64,000 nt of DNA from JBCCGG01 sp039029395 (GCA_039029395.1 JBCCGG010000032.1:1-64000); one strand, 5' to 3'. Positions 7,865-16,735 are shown, counted from the stretch's first letter. Program-made: numbers and translations. Notes: generated by a model not told the origin, from the letters alone.

Positions 7865-9334
7865 ATGACGACCCGAGCGGTGATGCTCCAAGGCACCGGC
7901 TCGGATGTCGGCAAGTCGCTTTTGGTCGCAGGGCTCTGCCGCGCCTTCACCCGGCGCGGGCTCACGGTGCGGCCGTTCAAGCCCCAGAACATGTCGAACA
8001 ACGCGGCGGTCACGGTCGACGGCGGCGAGATCGGGCGGGCCCAGGCGCTCCAGGCGCGGGCCTGCGGTGCTGCGCCGACGGTGCATATGAACCCGGTGCT
8101 GCTCAAGCCGCAGACCGACGTCGGCGCCCAAGTGGTGGTGCAGGGCAAGATCTGGGGCAACGCCCAGGCCCGCGCCTATCAGGCGCTGCGCCGGGAACTC
8201 TTGCCCGCCGTGCTGGAGAGCTTCGGGCGCATGGCCGGCGAGGCCGACCTGGTGATCGTCGAGGGCGCCGGCAGCGCCGCCGAGGTCAACCTGCGCGACG
8301 GCGACATCGCCAACATGGGTTTCGCCGAAGCGGCCGAGGTTCCGGTCGTGCTGGTCGGCGACATCGAGCGCGGTGGCGTGATCGCCAGTCTGGTCGGCAC
8401 CTGGCATCTCTTGAGCGCGGCCGAACGGGCGCTGGTGTGCGGCTATCTGGTCAACCGCTTCCGGGGCGATGTTTCGCTGTTCGATGGCGGCCTTACCGCG
8501 ATCACCGATGCGACCGCTTGGCCTTCGTTCGGAGTCGTGCCCTATTTCGCCGAGGCCAACCGATTGCCCGCCGAGGACGTGCTGGGCCTCGAGGCCAAGG
8601 CGGCGGTGGCCGAGAACGGGGCGGCGATCAAGATCGCCGTACCCGTGCTGCCGCGCATCTCGAACTTCGACGACATGGACCCGCTGATCGCCGAGCCCGA
8701 TGTGTCGGTCCACTTCGTTCAGCCGGGCCAGGCCCTGCCGGGCGATGCGGACCTGGTGATCCTGCCCGGCTCCAAGGCGACCCTGGGCGACCTCGCCGCC
8801 TTGCGGCAGGAGGGCTGGGACATCGACCTCAAGGCCCACCTGCGCCGGGGCGGCCAGGTACTGGGCCTCTGCGGCGGCTACCAGATCATCGGCCGGCGCA
8901 TCGCCGACCCCGAGGGCATCGAAGGGCCGCCGGGCGAGGCCGAGGGCCTTGACCTGCTCGACCTGGAGACCGTGCTGACCGGCGACAAGTCCCTGGTCGC
9001 GGTCGAGGGCCGGGATTGCCTCTCCGGCGCGGCGCTCAGCGGCTACGAGATGCACGTGGGCGCCACCACCGGCCCGGCCCGGGAGCGGCCTTTCTTGGAG
9101 ATCGCCGGGCGCCCCGAGGGCGCGATGTCCGCGGACGGGCGGGTGCTCGGCTGCTATCTGCACGGCCTCTTTGCCGCCGACGGCTTCCGCCATGCCTTTT
9201 TGGATCGGCTGAAACGGCGTTCCGAAAGCGGCTTGACCTACGAGCGCCAGGTCGAGGAGGCGCTCGATCTGCTGGCCGACCACCTGGCGCGCCACGCGGA
9301 CCTGGACGGGATCTTGGCCGCCGCCCGCGCCTAG
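7865..9334 (+). CDS. cobQ: Cobyric acid synthase
   Basis: This is a 489-residue glutamine-dependent amidotransferase that amidates four side chains of adenosylcobyrinic acid a,c-diamide. The N-terminal dethiobiotin-synthase-like ATPase domain starts MLQGTGSDVGKS, and the block KPQNMSNNAAVTVDGGEIG is characteristic. The C-terminal glutaminase domain has its nucleophile at Cys336 in LGLCGGYQ and a late YEMHVG block. The ATG at 7865 is chosen because it follows the cobO stop and gives the standard N-terminus. It is the last cobalamin gene in the window. Confidence 0.96.
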   Translation: MTTRAVMLQGTGSDVGKSLLVAGLCRAFTRRGLTVRPFKPQNMSNNAAVTVDGGEIGRAQALQARACGAAPTVHMNPVLLKPQTDVGAQVVVQGKIWGNAQARAYQALRRELLPAVLESFGRMAGEADLVIVEGAGSAAEVNLRDGDIANMGFAEAAEVPVVLVGDIERGGVIASLVGTWHLLSAAERALVCGYLVNRFRGDVSLFDGGLTAITDATAWPSFGVVPYFAEANRLPAEDVLGLEAKAAVAENGAAIKIAVPVLPRISNFDDMDPLIAEPDVSVHFVQPGQALPGDADLVILPGSKATLGDLAALRQEGWDIDLKAHLRRGGQVLGLCGGYQIIGRRIADPEGIEGPPGEAEGLDLLDLETVLTGDKSLVAVEGRDCLSGAALSGYEMHVGATTGPARERPFLEIAGRPEGAMSADGRVLGCYLHGLFAADGFRHAFLDRLKRRSESGLTYERQVEEALDLLADHLARHADLDGILAAARA

Positions 9335-9361
9335 AATCGCCCGCGCCTAAAATCGCCCGCG
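9323..9361. repeat. 16-bp tandem repeat across two convergent gene ends
   Basis: The unit GCCCGCGCCTAGAATC (9323-9338) recurs at 9339-9354 with one change and starts a third time at 9355-9361. The first copy supplies the cobQ stop codon and the second the stop of the minus-strand glycosyltransferase. It is probably a small slippage duplication. Confidence 0.8.
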
Positions 9362-10180
9362 ATAGAGCGATAGCTTGATGAGGATCTGGCGCAGGGGATG
9401 CAAGATGGCGTTGCCTACGCGGAAGGAGTAGCTGTTCTGGACCCGCTCGAAGGCGGCCTGCAAGCCATTGCGCTCGTCCAGAATGACCTGGTTAAACGCC
9501 TCGGCCAGTATCGCTTCGTTGACCCGGTTGCCGGGCTCGAAGTTGAGGCCGAACTCGACGATGCCGCGCCCGGCGTTGAAACCCTCCATGACGCCCAGGT
9601 GCTGGACGTAGCTTTGCTCGGTCACCAGCAGCCGGACGCCCGCTTCGTGCAGGTGATGGGACCAATCGATGTCGTAGCACCCCGAGGCGGGAACCTCTTC
9701 GATCACCCTGGCCAGCAGGTCGCGCCCGAAGATCACGCCGGCGCTGCCCAAGGCGCTTTTCTGCACGAGCCGGTGGCCGCCCAGCGCGAGCCTTTCAACG
9801 GGGGCGCTGGCCCGGCTGTTGTAGAGCGACAGGATGCCGTCGGTCTCGGGCATCAAGGTCTCGATGACTTGGAGGCAGCCGGGGTGCAGCACCAGATCGG
9901 AGTCGACCGAGAATAGGAGATCGTCGCCGCTTGCGAGAAAATCCCTGTAGATCGCGTGCATGTTGCGATCGGCGCCCAGGCGCTGCTCGTTGACCTGGAC
10001 CTCCGCCGCTTCCGGCAGGATCCCAGCGATTTCGTCGCGACTCAGGTTTTCGCTGCAGTCGTCGTAGACGCGGATTGTCGCGTGCTCCAGGCCCTCGACC
10101 TCCCGCAGGGAGCGGGCCATCGTGCGCAGAAGGGGCACCCTGTCTCGGGTGCCGATGGAGATGGCGAGCTTCGCGGACAT
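9347..10180 (-). CDS. Family 2-like (GT-A) glycosyltransferase
   Basis: This 277-residue protein has the GT-A nucleotide-sugar fold. The N-terminus LAISIGTRDRVPLL is the first beta-strand of family 2 enzymes, the metal-binding DSD motif is at residues 93-95 within LLFSVDSDLVLHP, and the acceptor side follows around YDIDWSHHLHEAG. No membrane segment is evident, so it is probably cytoplasmic. Donor and acceptor cannot be told from sequence. It stands alone, convergent with cobQ and divergent from the dehydrogenase at 10290. Confidence 0.75.
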   Translation of the reverse strand: MSAKLAISIGTRDRVPLLRTMARSLREVEGLEHATIRVYDDCSENLSRDEIAGILPEAAEVQVNEQRLGADRNMHAIYRDFLASGDDLLFSVDSDLVLHPGCLQVIETLMPETDGILSLYNSRASAPVERLALGGHRLVQKSALGSAGVIFGRDLLARVIEEVPASGCYDIDWSHHLHEAGVRLLVTEQSYVQHLGVMEGFNAGRGIVEFGLNFEPGNRVNEAILAEAFNQVILDERNGLQAAFERVQNSYSFRVGNAILHPLRQILIKLSLYRGRF

Positions 10181-10289
10181 GGCAGGAGGCTAGCACGATC
10201 GCGTAAAGAAGATTTTGAGTTCTTTTCGCCCGCCCGCTCTGGCAGATTGGCGGGATCCAAAGGCTCCAGGCACAGGGAAGGAACTCTCC

Positions 10290-10985
10290 ATGGCACAAAA
10301 CGCTCTTGTCGTCGGCGCGGGCGCCGGCATCAGCGCGTCCTTCGCGCGGGCGCTCGCCAAGGACGGCTACCGTGTCGCGCTCTCGGCGCGCAACACCGAC
10401 AAGCTGGCCGACCTGGAGGCGGAGACCGGCGGCCTCTCGGTGCCTTGCGACGTCGCCGAGCCTGACCAGGTGGCCGCTCTTTTCGAGCGCCTGGACAAGG
10501 ACATGGGCCGGCTCGACGTGGTGCTCTACAACCCCAGCGCCCGGGTCCGCGGGCCCCTGGTCGAGCTCGATCCGGACGGCGTGAGGACCGCCCTGATGGT
10601 CAGCGCCTACGGCGCCTTCCTGGTCGGCCAGCAAGCGGCCCGACGCATGACCGAGGCGGGCGGCGGCGCGATATTCTTCACCGGCGCCACCGCCGGCATC
10701 AAGGGCTATCCCCAATCGGCGCCCTTCGCCATGGGCAAATTCGCCCTGCGGGGTCTCGCCCAATCCATGGCCCGCGAGCTCGGCCCCAAGAACATCCACG
10801 TCGCCCACTTCGTGATCGACGGCGGCGTGCACAACGTGGCGCGCGGCTACGGCGAGGAAGGCAACCCGGGCGAGGCTTGGCTCGACCCGGATGCGATTGC
10901 CCAAACCTACATGGCCGTGCTCAAGCAGCCGCGCAGCGCCTGGGCGTTCGAGGTGGATTTGCGGCCGTGGGTGGAGGGGTTCTGA
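10290..10985 (+). CDS. Atypical short-chain dehydrogenase/reductase-family protein
   Basis: This 231-residue Rossmann protein has the cofactor loop VGAGAGIS at residues 8-15. At the catalytic site the usual YxxxK is F146-A-M-G-K150, and the usual serine block reads TGATAG, so the canonical proton-donating tyrosine is missing. The NNAG motif is NPSA. As I recall, a subgroup of bacterial SDR proteins shares this FxxxK pattern, so the change may be a family trait and not damage. The ATG at 10290 is preferred over an upstream in-frame start because AAGGAA precedes it and it begins the first strand. Substrate unknown. Confidence 0.75.
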   Translation: MAQNALVVGAGAGISASFARALAKDGYRVALSARNTDKLADLEAETGGLSVPCDVAEPDQVAALFERLDKDMGRLDVVLYNPSARVRGPLVELDPDGVRTALMVSAYGAFLVGQQAARRMTEAGGGAIFFTGATAGIKGYPQSAPFAMGKFALRGLAQSMARELGPKNIHVAHFVIDGGVHNVARGYGEEGNPGEAWLDPDAIAQTYMAVLKQPRSAWAFEVDLRPWVEGF

Positions 10986-11004
10986 GCGGCCGACAACGTT
11001 GGGC

Positions 11005-11736
11005 TCAAAACGCGACGTCGATGGTAAGCGGCACGTGGTCGCTTAGGTCGGAGCCGCACCAGTCTTCGTAAGAGCCGACCCACGGTCCCCGGGTTCGCGG
11101 TAGCAGGTGCCTGGGCACGAAGACATAATCTATGTGGTAGGTGTTGCGGTCTTTCTTTCTGTCGCGCCAATAGTGCGTCGGGGTCGATTCCTCTCCCGGA
11201 GCCTCGCCCGAGCGCGCGTGGTAGGCACTCACAAGGCCTTTTGAGTCGAGATCACTCAGCGTGGTCTCGAAGTTCATGAGGTTGCCCGGTTTGTCCCAAA
11301 TGACATTGTTGTTGAAATCACCAGCGACGAAGGTGCGCTCGTGCGACAAGAAATCGGTGTACTTGGCGATCGCCGCGCGGACCGGGCCCGGGTAGGCCTT
11401 GCGCCGCGTGCCGGCTTTGAAGTTCAGTGCCCAAACTGCAAGGAGGTTGAATGGGTTTCGGCCTTCGATTCGCACCGGAGCGATCAGGGTAAAGCGAGGA
11501 TCGTAGATGTCCTGCAAGCTTGCCCGATAGCCATTGAAGGCAAAGATGGCCAAGCCCTTGTTTGGGTTTGAGCCGATCCACACCGGATTCCCTGGCAGGG
11601 CCCGCGTGCCCGAACGTTGCCGCAGCCGCTCGGGCTCAGCGCATTCGCAGACAACCGCGACGTCGGGCTCCAATGCCATGAGCGCGTCGAGCTTCTTGTG
11701 CAGCGCCATGGCGCAGTTCCAAGCAACAAGCCGCAT
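11005..11736 (-). CDS. Endonuclease/exonuclease/phosphatase-fold protein
   Basis: This 243-residue protein matches the EEP (DNase I-like) fold: the N-terminal strand RLVAWNCAM with a catalytic-type Asn, a VVCECAE segment with the metal-binding Glu, the GDFNNNVIWD motif and the terminal SDHVPLTIDV motif carrying the Asp-His pair. Such proteins cleave nucleic acids or phosphoesters. No signal peptide is seen, so it is probably cytoplasmic. It stands alone on the minus strand. Codon choice looks slightly less GC-biased than its neighbours, which could hint at later acquisition. Substrate unknown. Confidence 0.75.
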   Translation of the reverse strand: MRLVAWNCAMALHKKLDALMALEPDVAVVCECAEPERLRQRSGTRALPGNPVWIGSNPNKGLAIFAFNGYRASLQDIYDPRFTLIAPVRIEGRNPFNLLAVWALNFKAGTRRKAYPGPVRAAIAKYTDFLSHERTFVAGDFNNNVIWDKPGNLMNFETTLSDLDSKGLVSAYHARSGEAPGEESTPTHYWRDRKKDRNTYHIDYVFVPRHLLPRTRGPWVGSYEDWCGSDLSDHVPLTIDVAF

Positions 11737-11867
11737 GACCGCTTATCCGCTCGATTTCGGCCCCGATGTCGCTCAAGCTCCTGTTGGCGCTGGAACACTA
11801 TCTGACCGACTCAGCGCCAGAGCGCGCTGACTGCACCGCTCTGGAGAATCGAAGCGTGTTGGAACGA

Positions 11868-11943
11868 TGGTGCCGCCTGCAAGACTCGAACTTGCGACCC
11901 CCGCATTACGAATGCGATGCTCTACCAACTGAGCTAAGGCGGC
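11868..11943 (-). tRNA. tRNA-Thr (anticodon CGT)
   Basis: Read on the minus strand, the gene forms a full cloverleaf. A 7-bp acceptor stem (GCCGCCT with AGGCGGC) and encoded CCA are present, with a D arm GCTCAGTTGGTAGAGC. The anticodon loop TTCGTAA gives anticodon CGT, and the T arm contains GTTCGAGTC. The anticodon reads ACG threonine codons. CCA is encoded in the DNA. Confidence 0.96.
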
Positions 11944-12050
11944 GCCGGGCGGGGCGGTCTTTTGAGGCGCGCGATACTGCGCCGCCGGCCCGCCGATCCG
12001 AAAGCGGGCGCACCCTAGTCTAGAGGGCCCGCCGCCGTCAACGGAAACCG

Positions 12051-13559
12051 CTAGCGCCCGGCCGCCGCCCGCAAGGGTTCCGGCTCTTTGGTCTCGCCGT
12101 TGCCGTTTTGCGCGCCGTTGCCGTTGCCGCCACCGTTCCCATTGGTCGCCGTCGGGGCGCCGTTGCCGCCGTTGGGCTTGGCCTCGATGACGGCGGTTGG
12201 CGCGGCGGTGGCCAGGCTGGTCGGGCCGACCCGCCGGGGTGGGCGCCAGGCGATCGTCGCGAAGGCATCGCAGTGCCCGCAGTGGGGGCTCCAGGCCTCG
12301 GCCTCGGCGCCGCAGGCCTCGCAGGTCCAGACCGGGCCGCGGGGTGCGCGCGCCGCCTTGACCAGCCACGCCCGGGCCTTTTCGCCGTCGCCGTGCTCGG
12401 CCTCTTCCAGGCGCGCCATGAGCCGGCAGACCGGCTCGTTCGGCGCCTCGCCGCCGGCTTGGGTCAGGTAGCGCCGGGCCTCGCCCCACAGCTCGGCCTC
12501 GAGCGCCGCCTCGGCCAACACCACAAGGCTGGTCGGATTCTCCGGCGCGCCGGAGACCAGGCGGCGCATCTTGGTCAGGCTCTTGAGGCCATCGCCGGCC
12601 GGCTTGGCCGCCTGATAGATCTTGGCGAGCTCCGGATGGGGCGCCTCGGCCCAGGCCCGCTCCAACAGCCGGGCCGCCTCGCCGCCCTTGCCGTTGGCGA
12701 TCAGAAGCCGCGCCAAGCGGGCAGTCGCCGGCACCAGGGCGGGCGCGACCTTGTGGGCTTCCCGGGCCAGCTTGATCGCCTGGCGCCGGTCGCCCTCGAC
12801 CTCCAGCGCCTCGGCCCGCTCGAGCAGCACGATCGCCCGCTTGCGGCCGCCTTCCGGCGCCGGCAAGGCCTTGGCGCGCACGGCGTCCTTGATCGCCTGC
12901 TCCGCGGTCGCGAAATCGCCGTCGGCCTCGGCCAGCTCAACCATGGAGGTCAGCACCCAAGGGGTCTTGGGGCGCAGCGCATGGGCCTGACGCAGGTAGC
13001 GCAGCGCGGTGGACCGGTCGCCGTCCCTCAGCGCTTGCATGACCAGGCCGCGCAGGCCCATGAACCTAGTCTCCTCGCGCTCCAGCATGGCCTCGAAGTA
13101 ACGCTGGGCTGCTTGGTCGTCGCCGCCAAGTTGGGCCGCCTGGGCCGACAGCAGGAGGGTCAGCGGCGGATCGTCCAAGAGGTTCTCGGCCTTGCGCGCC
13201 AGCTTGCGCGCCTCGGGCCCGTCGCCGGCCGCGACCGCGGCCATGCCTTGGCTCAGCGCCTTGTAGCCCCGGTGGCGCTTGCTCTCTTGCGCGCGCCTGC
13301 CCAGGCTCTTGGGCGCGCCCATGATCGCCACCCAGATGCGGTAGAGGAAGGCGATCACCGCGGCGACCAAGGCGACCGCCAGGATCACCACCGCGATCGG
13401 CGCGACCACCTCGTAGCCGTTCCAGGAAATCTGCCACCAGTGAAGATTGATCGAATAGGCCGGCAGGTCGAAGACCACCGAGCCGTTCCAGTCGGCCGCC
13501 CACAAGGCGATCGCGATGAAGACCGCCAAAAGGACGAAGTAGACGAGGGTCCGGATCAT
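12051..13559 (-). CDS. hemY: HemY-like inner-membrane TPR protein
   Basis: This 502-residue protein has two N-terminal membrane segments (about residues 3-21 and 48-72) followed by a long alpha-helical repeat region with TPR-like units. The start MIRTLVYFVLLAVFIAIALWAADWNG and block RIWVAIMGAPKSLGRRAQ match the HemY N-terminal family. It sits at the end of the hemC-hemD-Mic60 operon; its exact role in tetrapyrrole synthesis is not settled. A zinc-ribbon-like CEACGAEAEAWSPHCGHC lies near residue 415. The C-terminus is low-complexity Gly/Asn. It starts three bases after the upstream stop. Confidence 0.88.
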   Translation of the reverse strand: MIRTLVYFVLLAVFIAIALWAADWNGSVVFDLPAYSINLHWWQISWNGYEVVAPIAVVILAVALVAAVIAFLYRIWVAIMGAPKSLGRRAQESKRHRGYKALSQGMAAVAAGDGPEARKLARKAENLLDDPPLTLLLSAQAAQLGGDDQAAQRYFEAMLEREETRFMGLRGLVMQALRDGDRSTALRYLRQAHALRPKTPWVLTSMVELAEADGDFATAEQAIKDAVRAKALPAPEGGRKRAIVLLERAEALEVEGDRRQAIKLAREAHKVAPALVPATARLARLLIANGKGGEAARLLERAWAEAPHPELAKIYQAAKPAGDGLKSLTKMRRLVSGAPENPTSLVVLAEAALEAELWGEARRYLTQAGGEAPNEPVCRLMARLEEAEHGDGEKARAWLVKAARAPRGPVWTCEACGAEAEAWSPHCGHCDAFATIAWRPPRRVGPTSLATAAPTAVIEAKPNGGNGAPTATNGNGGGNGNGAQNGNGETKEPEPLRAAAGR

Positions 13560-13562
13560 GGC

Positions 13563-14981
13563 TCAGCCTCCTGCCGCGCTCAGCTGGGTGACCAGCTGGT
13601 CCGAGACCGTGGCCAGGGCCTGCTCGGCCGCGACCCGGGCCTTGGCCTTGGCCAGCCAGTCCGCCGCCGCCGCGGCCGGGCGGCCGCTCAAGGCCTCCAT
13701 CTCGCTCACCGCGGTCGGCAGGTCGCCGGCCTCGAGCGCCACCTCGGCGCGCGCCGCGATCGCCCCCGGGCTGCCCCCCTGGGCCGAGCCGATCGGGCGC
13801 ACCGAAACCACGTTGGCCAGTCGCTCCCAGACCCCGGTCATCATGTCGTCCTCTTCGCCGCCCAGGCTGGCCGCGACCACGGCCTTGGCAACCGCGGGAA
13901 ACTCCAGGCGCAGCTGGACGATGGTCGGCAGGCCTTGGGCGGCATGGTCTTCCAGGGGCCCGAGCTTGCCGGTCACCGAGGGGTCGTTGCCCAGGCTCGC
14001 CTTAAACTGATCGAGCGCTGGCTTGTAGGGCTCCGACTCTTCCAGGGCGAAGCGCAGGCGGTCGAGCGCCAGAAGCTTTGCGACCTCGCCGGCGGCGAGC
14101 GCCCGCTTGGCTTCCAGGCTCTTGGACAGGGAGGCGATCTGCTGTTCCATCTGATCGAGCTCGCCGAGCTTGCCTTGCAGGCTCGAGACCTGGCCGGAAA
14201 GATCCTGGTTGGACTTGCTGAGACTGGCCAGCTCGTCGGGCGAGGCGGCCGGTTTGGCGGCGTGGGCCTCCAGCGCCTGAATCCGCTTGCTCAAATCGCT
14301 CTCGGCCGAGGTCAAGGTGTCGACCCTTTTCACCAGCTTGGTGGTGTCGCTGCCTTCGCGCAGCTTGGCGAGCTCGCCGGACAGCGATGTGACTTGGCTC
14401 TGCAGGGCCTTGATCGCCTCGTCGCTGGCGCCCTTCGGGCCATGCCATTCCTCGACCGTGAAGATCGCGATCACCGCCCCGACCGCCATGACCAACGCAC
14501 CGAGAAGAAATGCCGGGATCCAGGAAGAGCGGGGTGCCGGCGACCGCGCCGCCAAATGGCTGCTTTCCGGCTGGGCCGCCTTGGCTTCGCTGCCGGCCGA
14601 CGAGGAGGAGGTGGTTGTGGAGGAGGCCTTTGACGTCGGGATCGCGCTGGCCGCGGGTCGGGCAGCCGCCTCCTTTTCCTTGTCCTTCGGCGCGGCGGGA
14701 GCGGGCGTGGCCTCGCTCTGGTCGCTCGCCGCCAGCTGCTTGGCGTCGAGGGTGATGCCGTGCTTCTTGGCGGCCGCGAGAATCTGCTCGTGCCGGTTGT
14801 TCGGGATCGCGCCCCGCTCCTTCCAGCCCTGTACCGTGCTGACCGCCACCTCCAGCTTGCTGGCCATGGGGCGGATGCCACCGAAGGCGGTGATGATCGC
14901 CAGCGCCGGTGCTTCCTGTGCCCCGTTCGCCCCTGCGCCTTCGCCGGGCTTGCCGGCGTCTTCGGATTTCTCGTCGCTCAT
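13563..14981 (-). CDS. Mic60/mitofilin-like membrane protein with N-terminal helix-turn-helix-like domain
   Basis: This is 472 residues in the heme operon, where alphaproteobacterial Mic60 homologues (COG4223) are found. Residues about 27-76 (ITAFGGIRPMASKLEVAVST, then VQGWKERGAIPNNRH) look like a Cro/YdaS-type helix-turn-helix. A Ser/Ala/Pro-rich linker, one membrane helix (about 155-176) and a coiled-coil region then follow. The C-terminal helical segment resembles the mitofilin signature region. Mic60 shapes inner-membrane invaginations. The predicted layout puts the HTH part in the cytoplasm and the coiled coil in the periplasm. ATG at 14981 is preferred to an upstream TTG at 14993. Confidence 0.8.
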   Translation of the reverse strand: MSDEKSEDAGKPGEGAGANGAQEAPALAIITAFGGIRPMASKLEVAVSTVQGWKERGAIPNNRHEQILAAAKKHGITLDAKQLAASDQSEATPAPAAPKDKEKEAAARPAASAIPTSKASSTTTSSSSAGSEAKAAQPESSHLAARSPAPRSSWIPAFLLGALVMAVGAVIAIFTVEEWHGPKGASDEAIKALQSQVTSLSGELAKLREGSDTTKLVKRVDTLTSAESDLSKRIQALEAHAAKPAASPDELASLSKSNQDLSGQVSSLQGKLGELDQMEQQIASLSKSLEAKRALAAGEVAKLLALDRLRFALEESEPYKPALDQFKASLGNDPSVTGKLGPLEDHAAQGLPTIVQLRLEFPAVAKAVVAASLGGEEDDMMTGVWERLANVVSVRPIGSAQGGSPGAIAARAEVALEAGDLPTAVSEMEALSGRPAAAAADWLAKAKARVAAEQALATVSDQLVTQLSAAGG

Positions 14982-14997
14982 GACCCACCCCAAATTC

Positions 14998-15741
14998 TCA
15001 AGTCCCCGTACCCCCCATCATAGAAGAGCTAGCGAGAAGGTCGAGTCCCTTCAACAGGGCCTCGGTGGTCGGCCGTTCGGCCGTACGTACGCTCGTCCAG
15101 GGCAGCTCGGCCAAGCGGTCGGCGACCGCGGGGCTTAGTGCCATCGCATGGCAGTGACGGGCGGCTTCCACCAGGTCACATGCACGTACTAGTTCGGCGA
15201 AACTCTCCACCGAGCGCGGCGAGAAGAACAGAGCAGCGTCGATCGTGCTGGCGCGCCAGGCGGTCTCGACCTCGGGCGCCAGGCTAGCGACTGGCTCGGC
15301 GCGGTAGAGTACGCGCCTCTCAATGCTAAACCCGGCGGCCTCGAGCCGGCCTTTCAGGTCGCCGGCGACGACCGAGGCTGCGCCGTGGAACAGGGGGCCC
15401 GCGGCTGGGTCCAGCCGCGCTGCCACCAGGCGCGCCAGGTCTGCTACGTCGCCGCCTGCGCTTGCCACGCACTCGAATCCGGCGGCCCGGGCGGTCCGGG
15501 CCGTGGCGTCGCCGACCGCGAAGACCGGAAGATCCCGGTGCGCGGTAAGCGCGGCCAGGGCGCGCACGCCGTTGGCGCTGGTGAACAGCAGAGCCTGGAT
15601 ACCGCTTAGATCAAGCGGAACAGCGAGCGGCGCCGGCTCGATGATCAGGAGCGGCTGGAGCAGGACCTCGTGCCCTCGGTCGGTCAGCGCTTCGGCGAGG
15701 TCCCGGGAGTCTTCCTTCGGCCGGGTCACCAAGACGCGCAT
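14998..15741 (-). CDS. hemD: Uroporphyrinogen-III synthase
   Basis: This 247-residue cytoplasmic enzyme closes and inverts ring D of hydroxymethylbilane. The N-terminus RVLVTRPKEDSRDLAEALTD and the blocks LLFTSANGVRAL and FAVGDATARTARAAGF are typical of HemD, a family with little conserved sequence. Its ATG overlaps the hemC stop as ATGA, and its position between hemC and the Mic60 gene supports the call. Length is normal. Confidence 0.92.
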   Translation of the reverse strand: MRVLVTRPKEDSRDLAEALTDRGHEVLLQPLLIIEPAPLAVPLDLSGIQALLFTSANGVRALAALTAHRDLPVFAVGDATARTARAAGFECVASAGGDVADLARLVAARLDPAAGPLFHGAASVVAGDLKGRLEAAGFSIERRVLYRAEPVASLAPEVETAWRASTIDAALFFSPRSVESFAELVRACDLVEAARHCHAMALSPAVADRLAELPWTSVRTAERPTTEALLKGLDLLASSSMMGGTGT

Positions 15742-16679
15742 CAGGAGCCGGCCAAAGCCTCGAAGAAGGCCGGCCCGGCCTGGTCGCGCAAGGCCTGACC
15801 GACCGCGCGGCCGAGCGCCTCGGGCGCCTCGACCGGCCCGCTGTCCTCGGCGTGGTAGGCCTGGCGGCCGTCGGGCCAGGCGACCAGGGCGCGCAGGCGC
15901 AGGGAGGCGCCGTCGCCGCTCAGCTCCGCCAAGCCGGCGATCGGCGTGTGGCAGGAGCCGTCGAGGACGTCGAGGCAGGCCCGCTCGGCGGCAACTCTAG
16001 CGAAGGAAGACTCGTCGGAAATCTTCGCCAAGTTGGCCAAGGTGGGTTCATCGTCGGCGCGGGCGGTGACGCCGATCGCGCCCTGGCCGACTGCCGGCAA
16101 CATCTCTTCGGGTTCCAGAATGCAGCGCAACAGCCCGGCTTGGCCTAGGCGCTTCAGGCCGGCGACCGCCAGCAGAGTGGCTTGGACCTGGCCCTCGGCC
16201 AGTTTGCGCAGGCGGGTCTCCACATTGCCGCGAATCGAGACCACGGTGAGGTCCGGTCGGGCGAGCTTGACGATCGCCTGGCGGCGCAGTGAGGTGGTGC
16301 CGACCACAGCGCCATGCGGCAGCTCGCCGAGCGACCCGGCGCTATTGGCGAAGAGTGCATCGCGCGGGTCCTCCCGGGGCAGGATCGCGGCCAGACACTG
16401 ACCCTCGGGCAGCCAGGTCGGCACGTCTTTCATGGAATGGGCCGCGGCGTCGATCTCACCGCGCTCGAGCGCCAGGTCGATCTCCTTGGTGAAGAGCCCC
16501 TTGCCGCCGATCTCCGATAGGGGGCGGTCCTGGACCCGGTCGCCCGTGGTCTTGATCACGACGATTTCAACGGTAAGCGCCGGGTTGGCCGTGCTCAGGC
16601 GATCGCGCACCTCCTCGGCCTGAATTAGGGCGAGCGGCGAGCCTCGGGTACCGAGGCGAAGAAGCTGGGACTCTGTCAT
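15741..16679 (-). CDS. hemC: Hydroxymethylbilane synthase (porphobilinogen deaminase)
   Basis: This 312-residue enzyme joins four porphobilinogens into hydroxymethylbilane for heme and cobalamin. The start RLGTRGSPLALIQAE, the block HSMKDVPT with the catalytic aspartate near residue 85, TTSLRRQA and the dipyrromethane-cofactor Cys243 in GSCHTPIAG are all present. The ATG at 16679 gives the usual N-terminus; an in-frame start 12 codons upstream adds a non-homologous tail. It is the first gene of the heme operon and is divergent from tsaD with 56 bases between them. Confidence 0.97.
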   Translation of the reverse strand: MTESQLLRLGTRGSPLALIQAEEVRDRLSTANPALTVEIVVIKTTGDRVQDRPLSEIGGKGLFTKEIDLALERGEIDAAAHSMKDVPTWLPEGQCLAAILPREDPRDALFANSAGSLGELPHGAVVGTTSLRRQAIVKLARPDLTVVSIRGNVETRLRKLAEGQVQATLLAVAGLKRLGQAGLLRCILEPEEMLPAVGQGAIGVTARADDEPTLANLAKISDESSFARVAAERACLDVLDGSCHTPIAGLAELSGDGASLRLRALVAWPDGRQAYHAEDSGPVEAPEALGRAVGQALRDQAGPAFFEALAGS

Positions 16680-16735
16680 GACCCAGCAGCTTAAGAGCCC
16701 TTTATGGATGTGCAAGGGCGAGCTAGGTTGCGCCG

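Noticed and set aside
7859..9295. Long minus-strand frame opposite cobQ
   Set aside because: Reverse shadow of a strongly conserved gene, with no start signal or domain.
12058..12180. Short tandem CCGTTGCC-like repeats
   Set aside because: They encode the Gly/Asn-rich tail of the HemY-like protein; low-complexity coding sequence explains them.
12108..14633. An 841-codon open frame on the + strand opposite hemY and the Mic60 gene
   Set aside because: Arg/Gly/His-rich composition with no domain; the opposite strand carries two clear proteins in a conserved operon.
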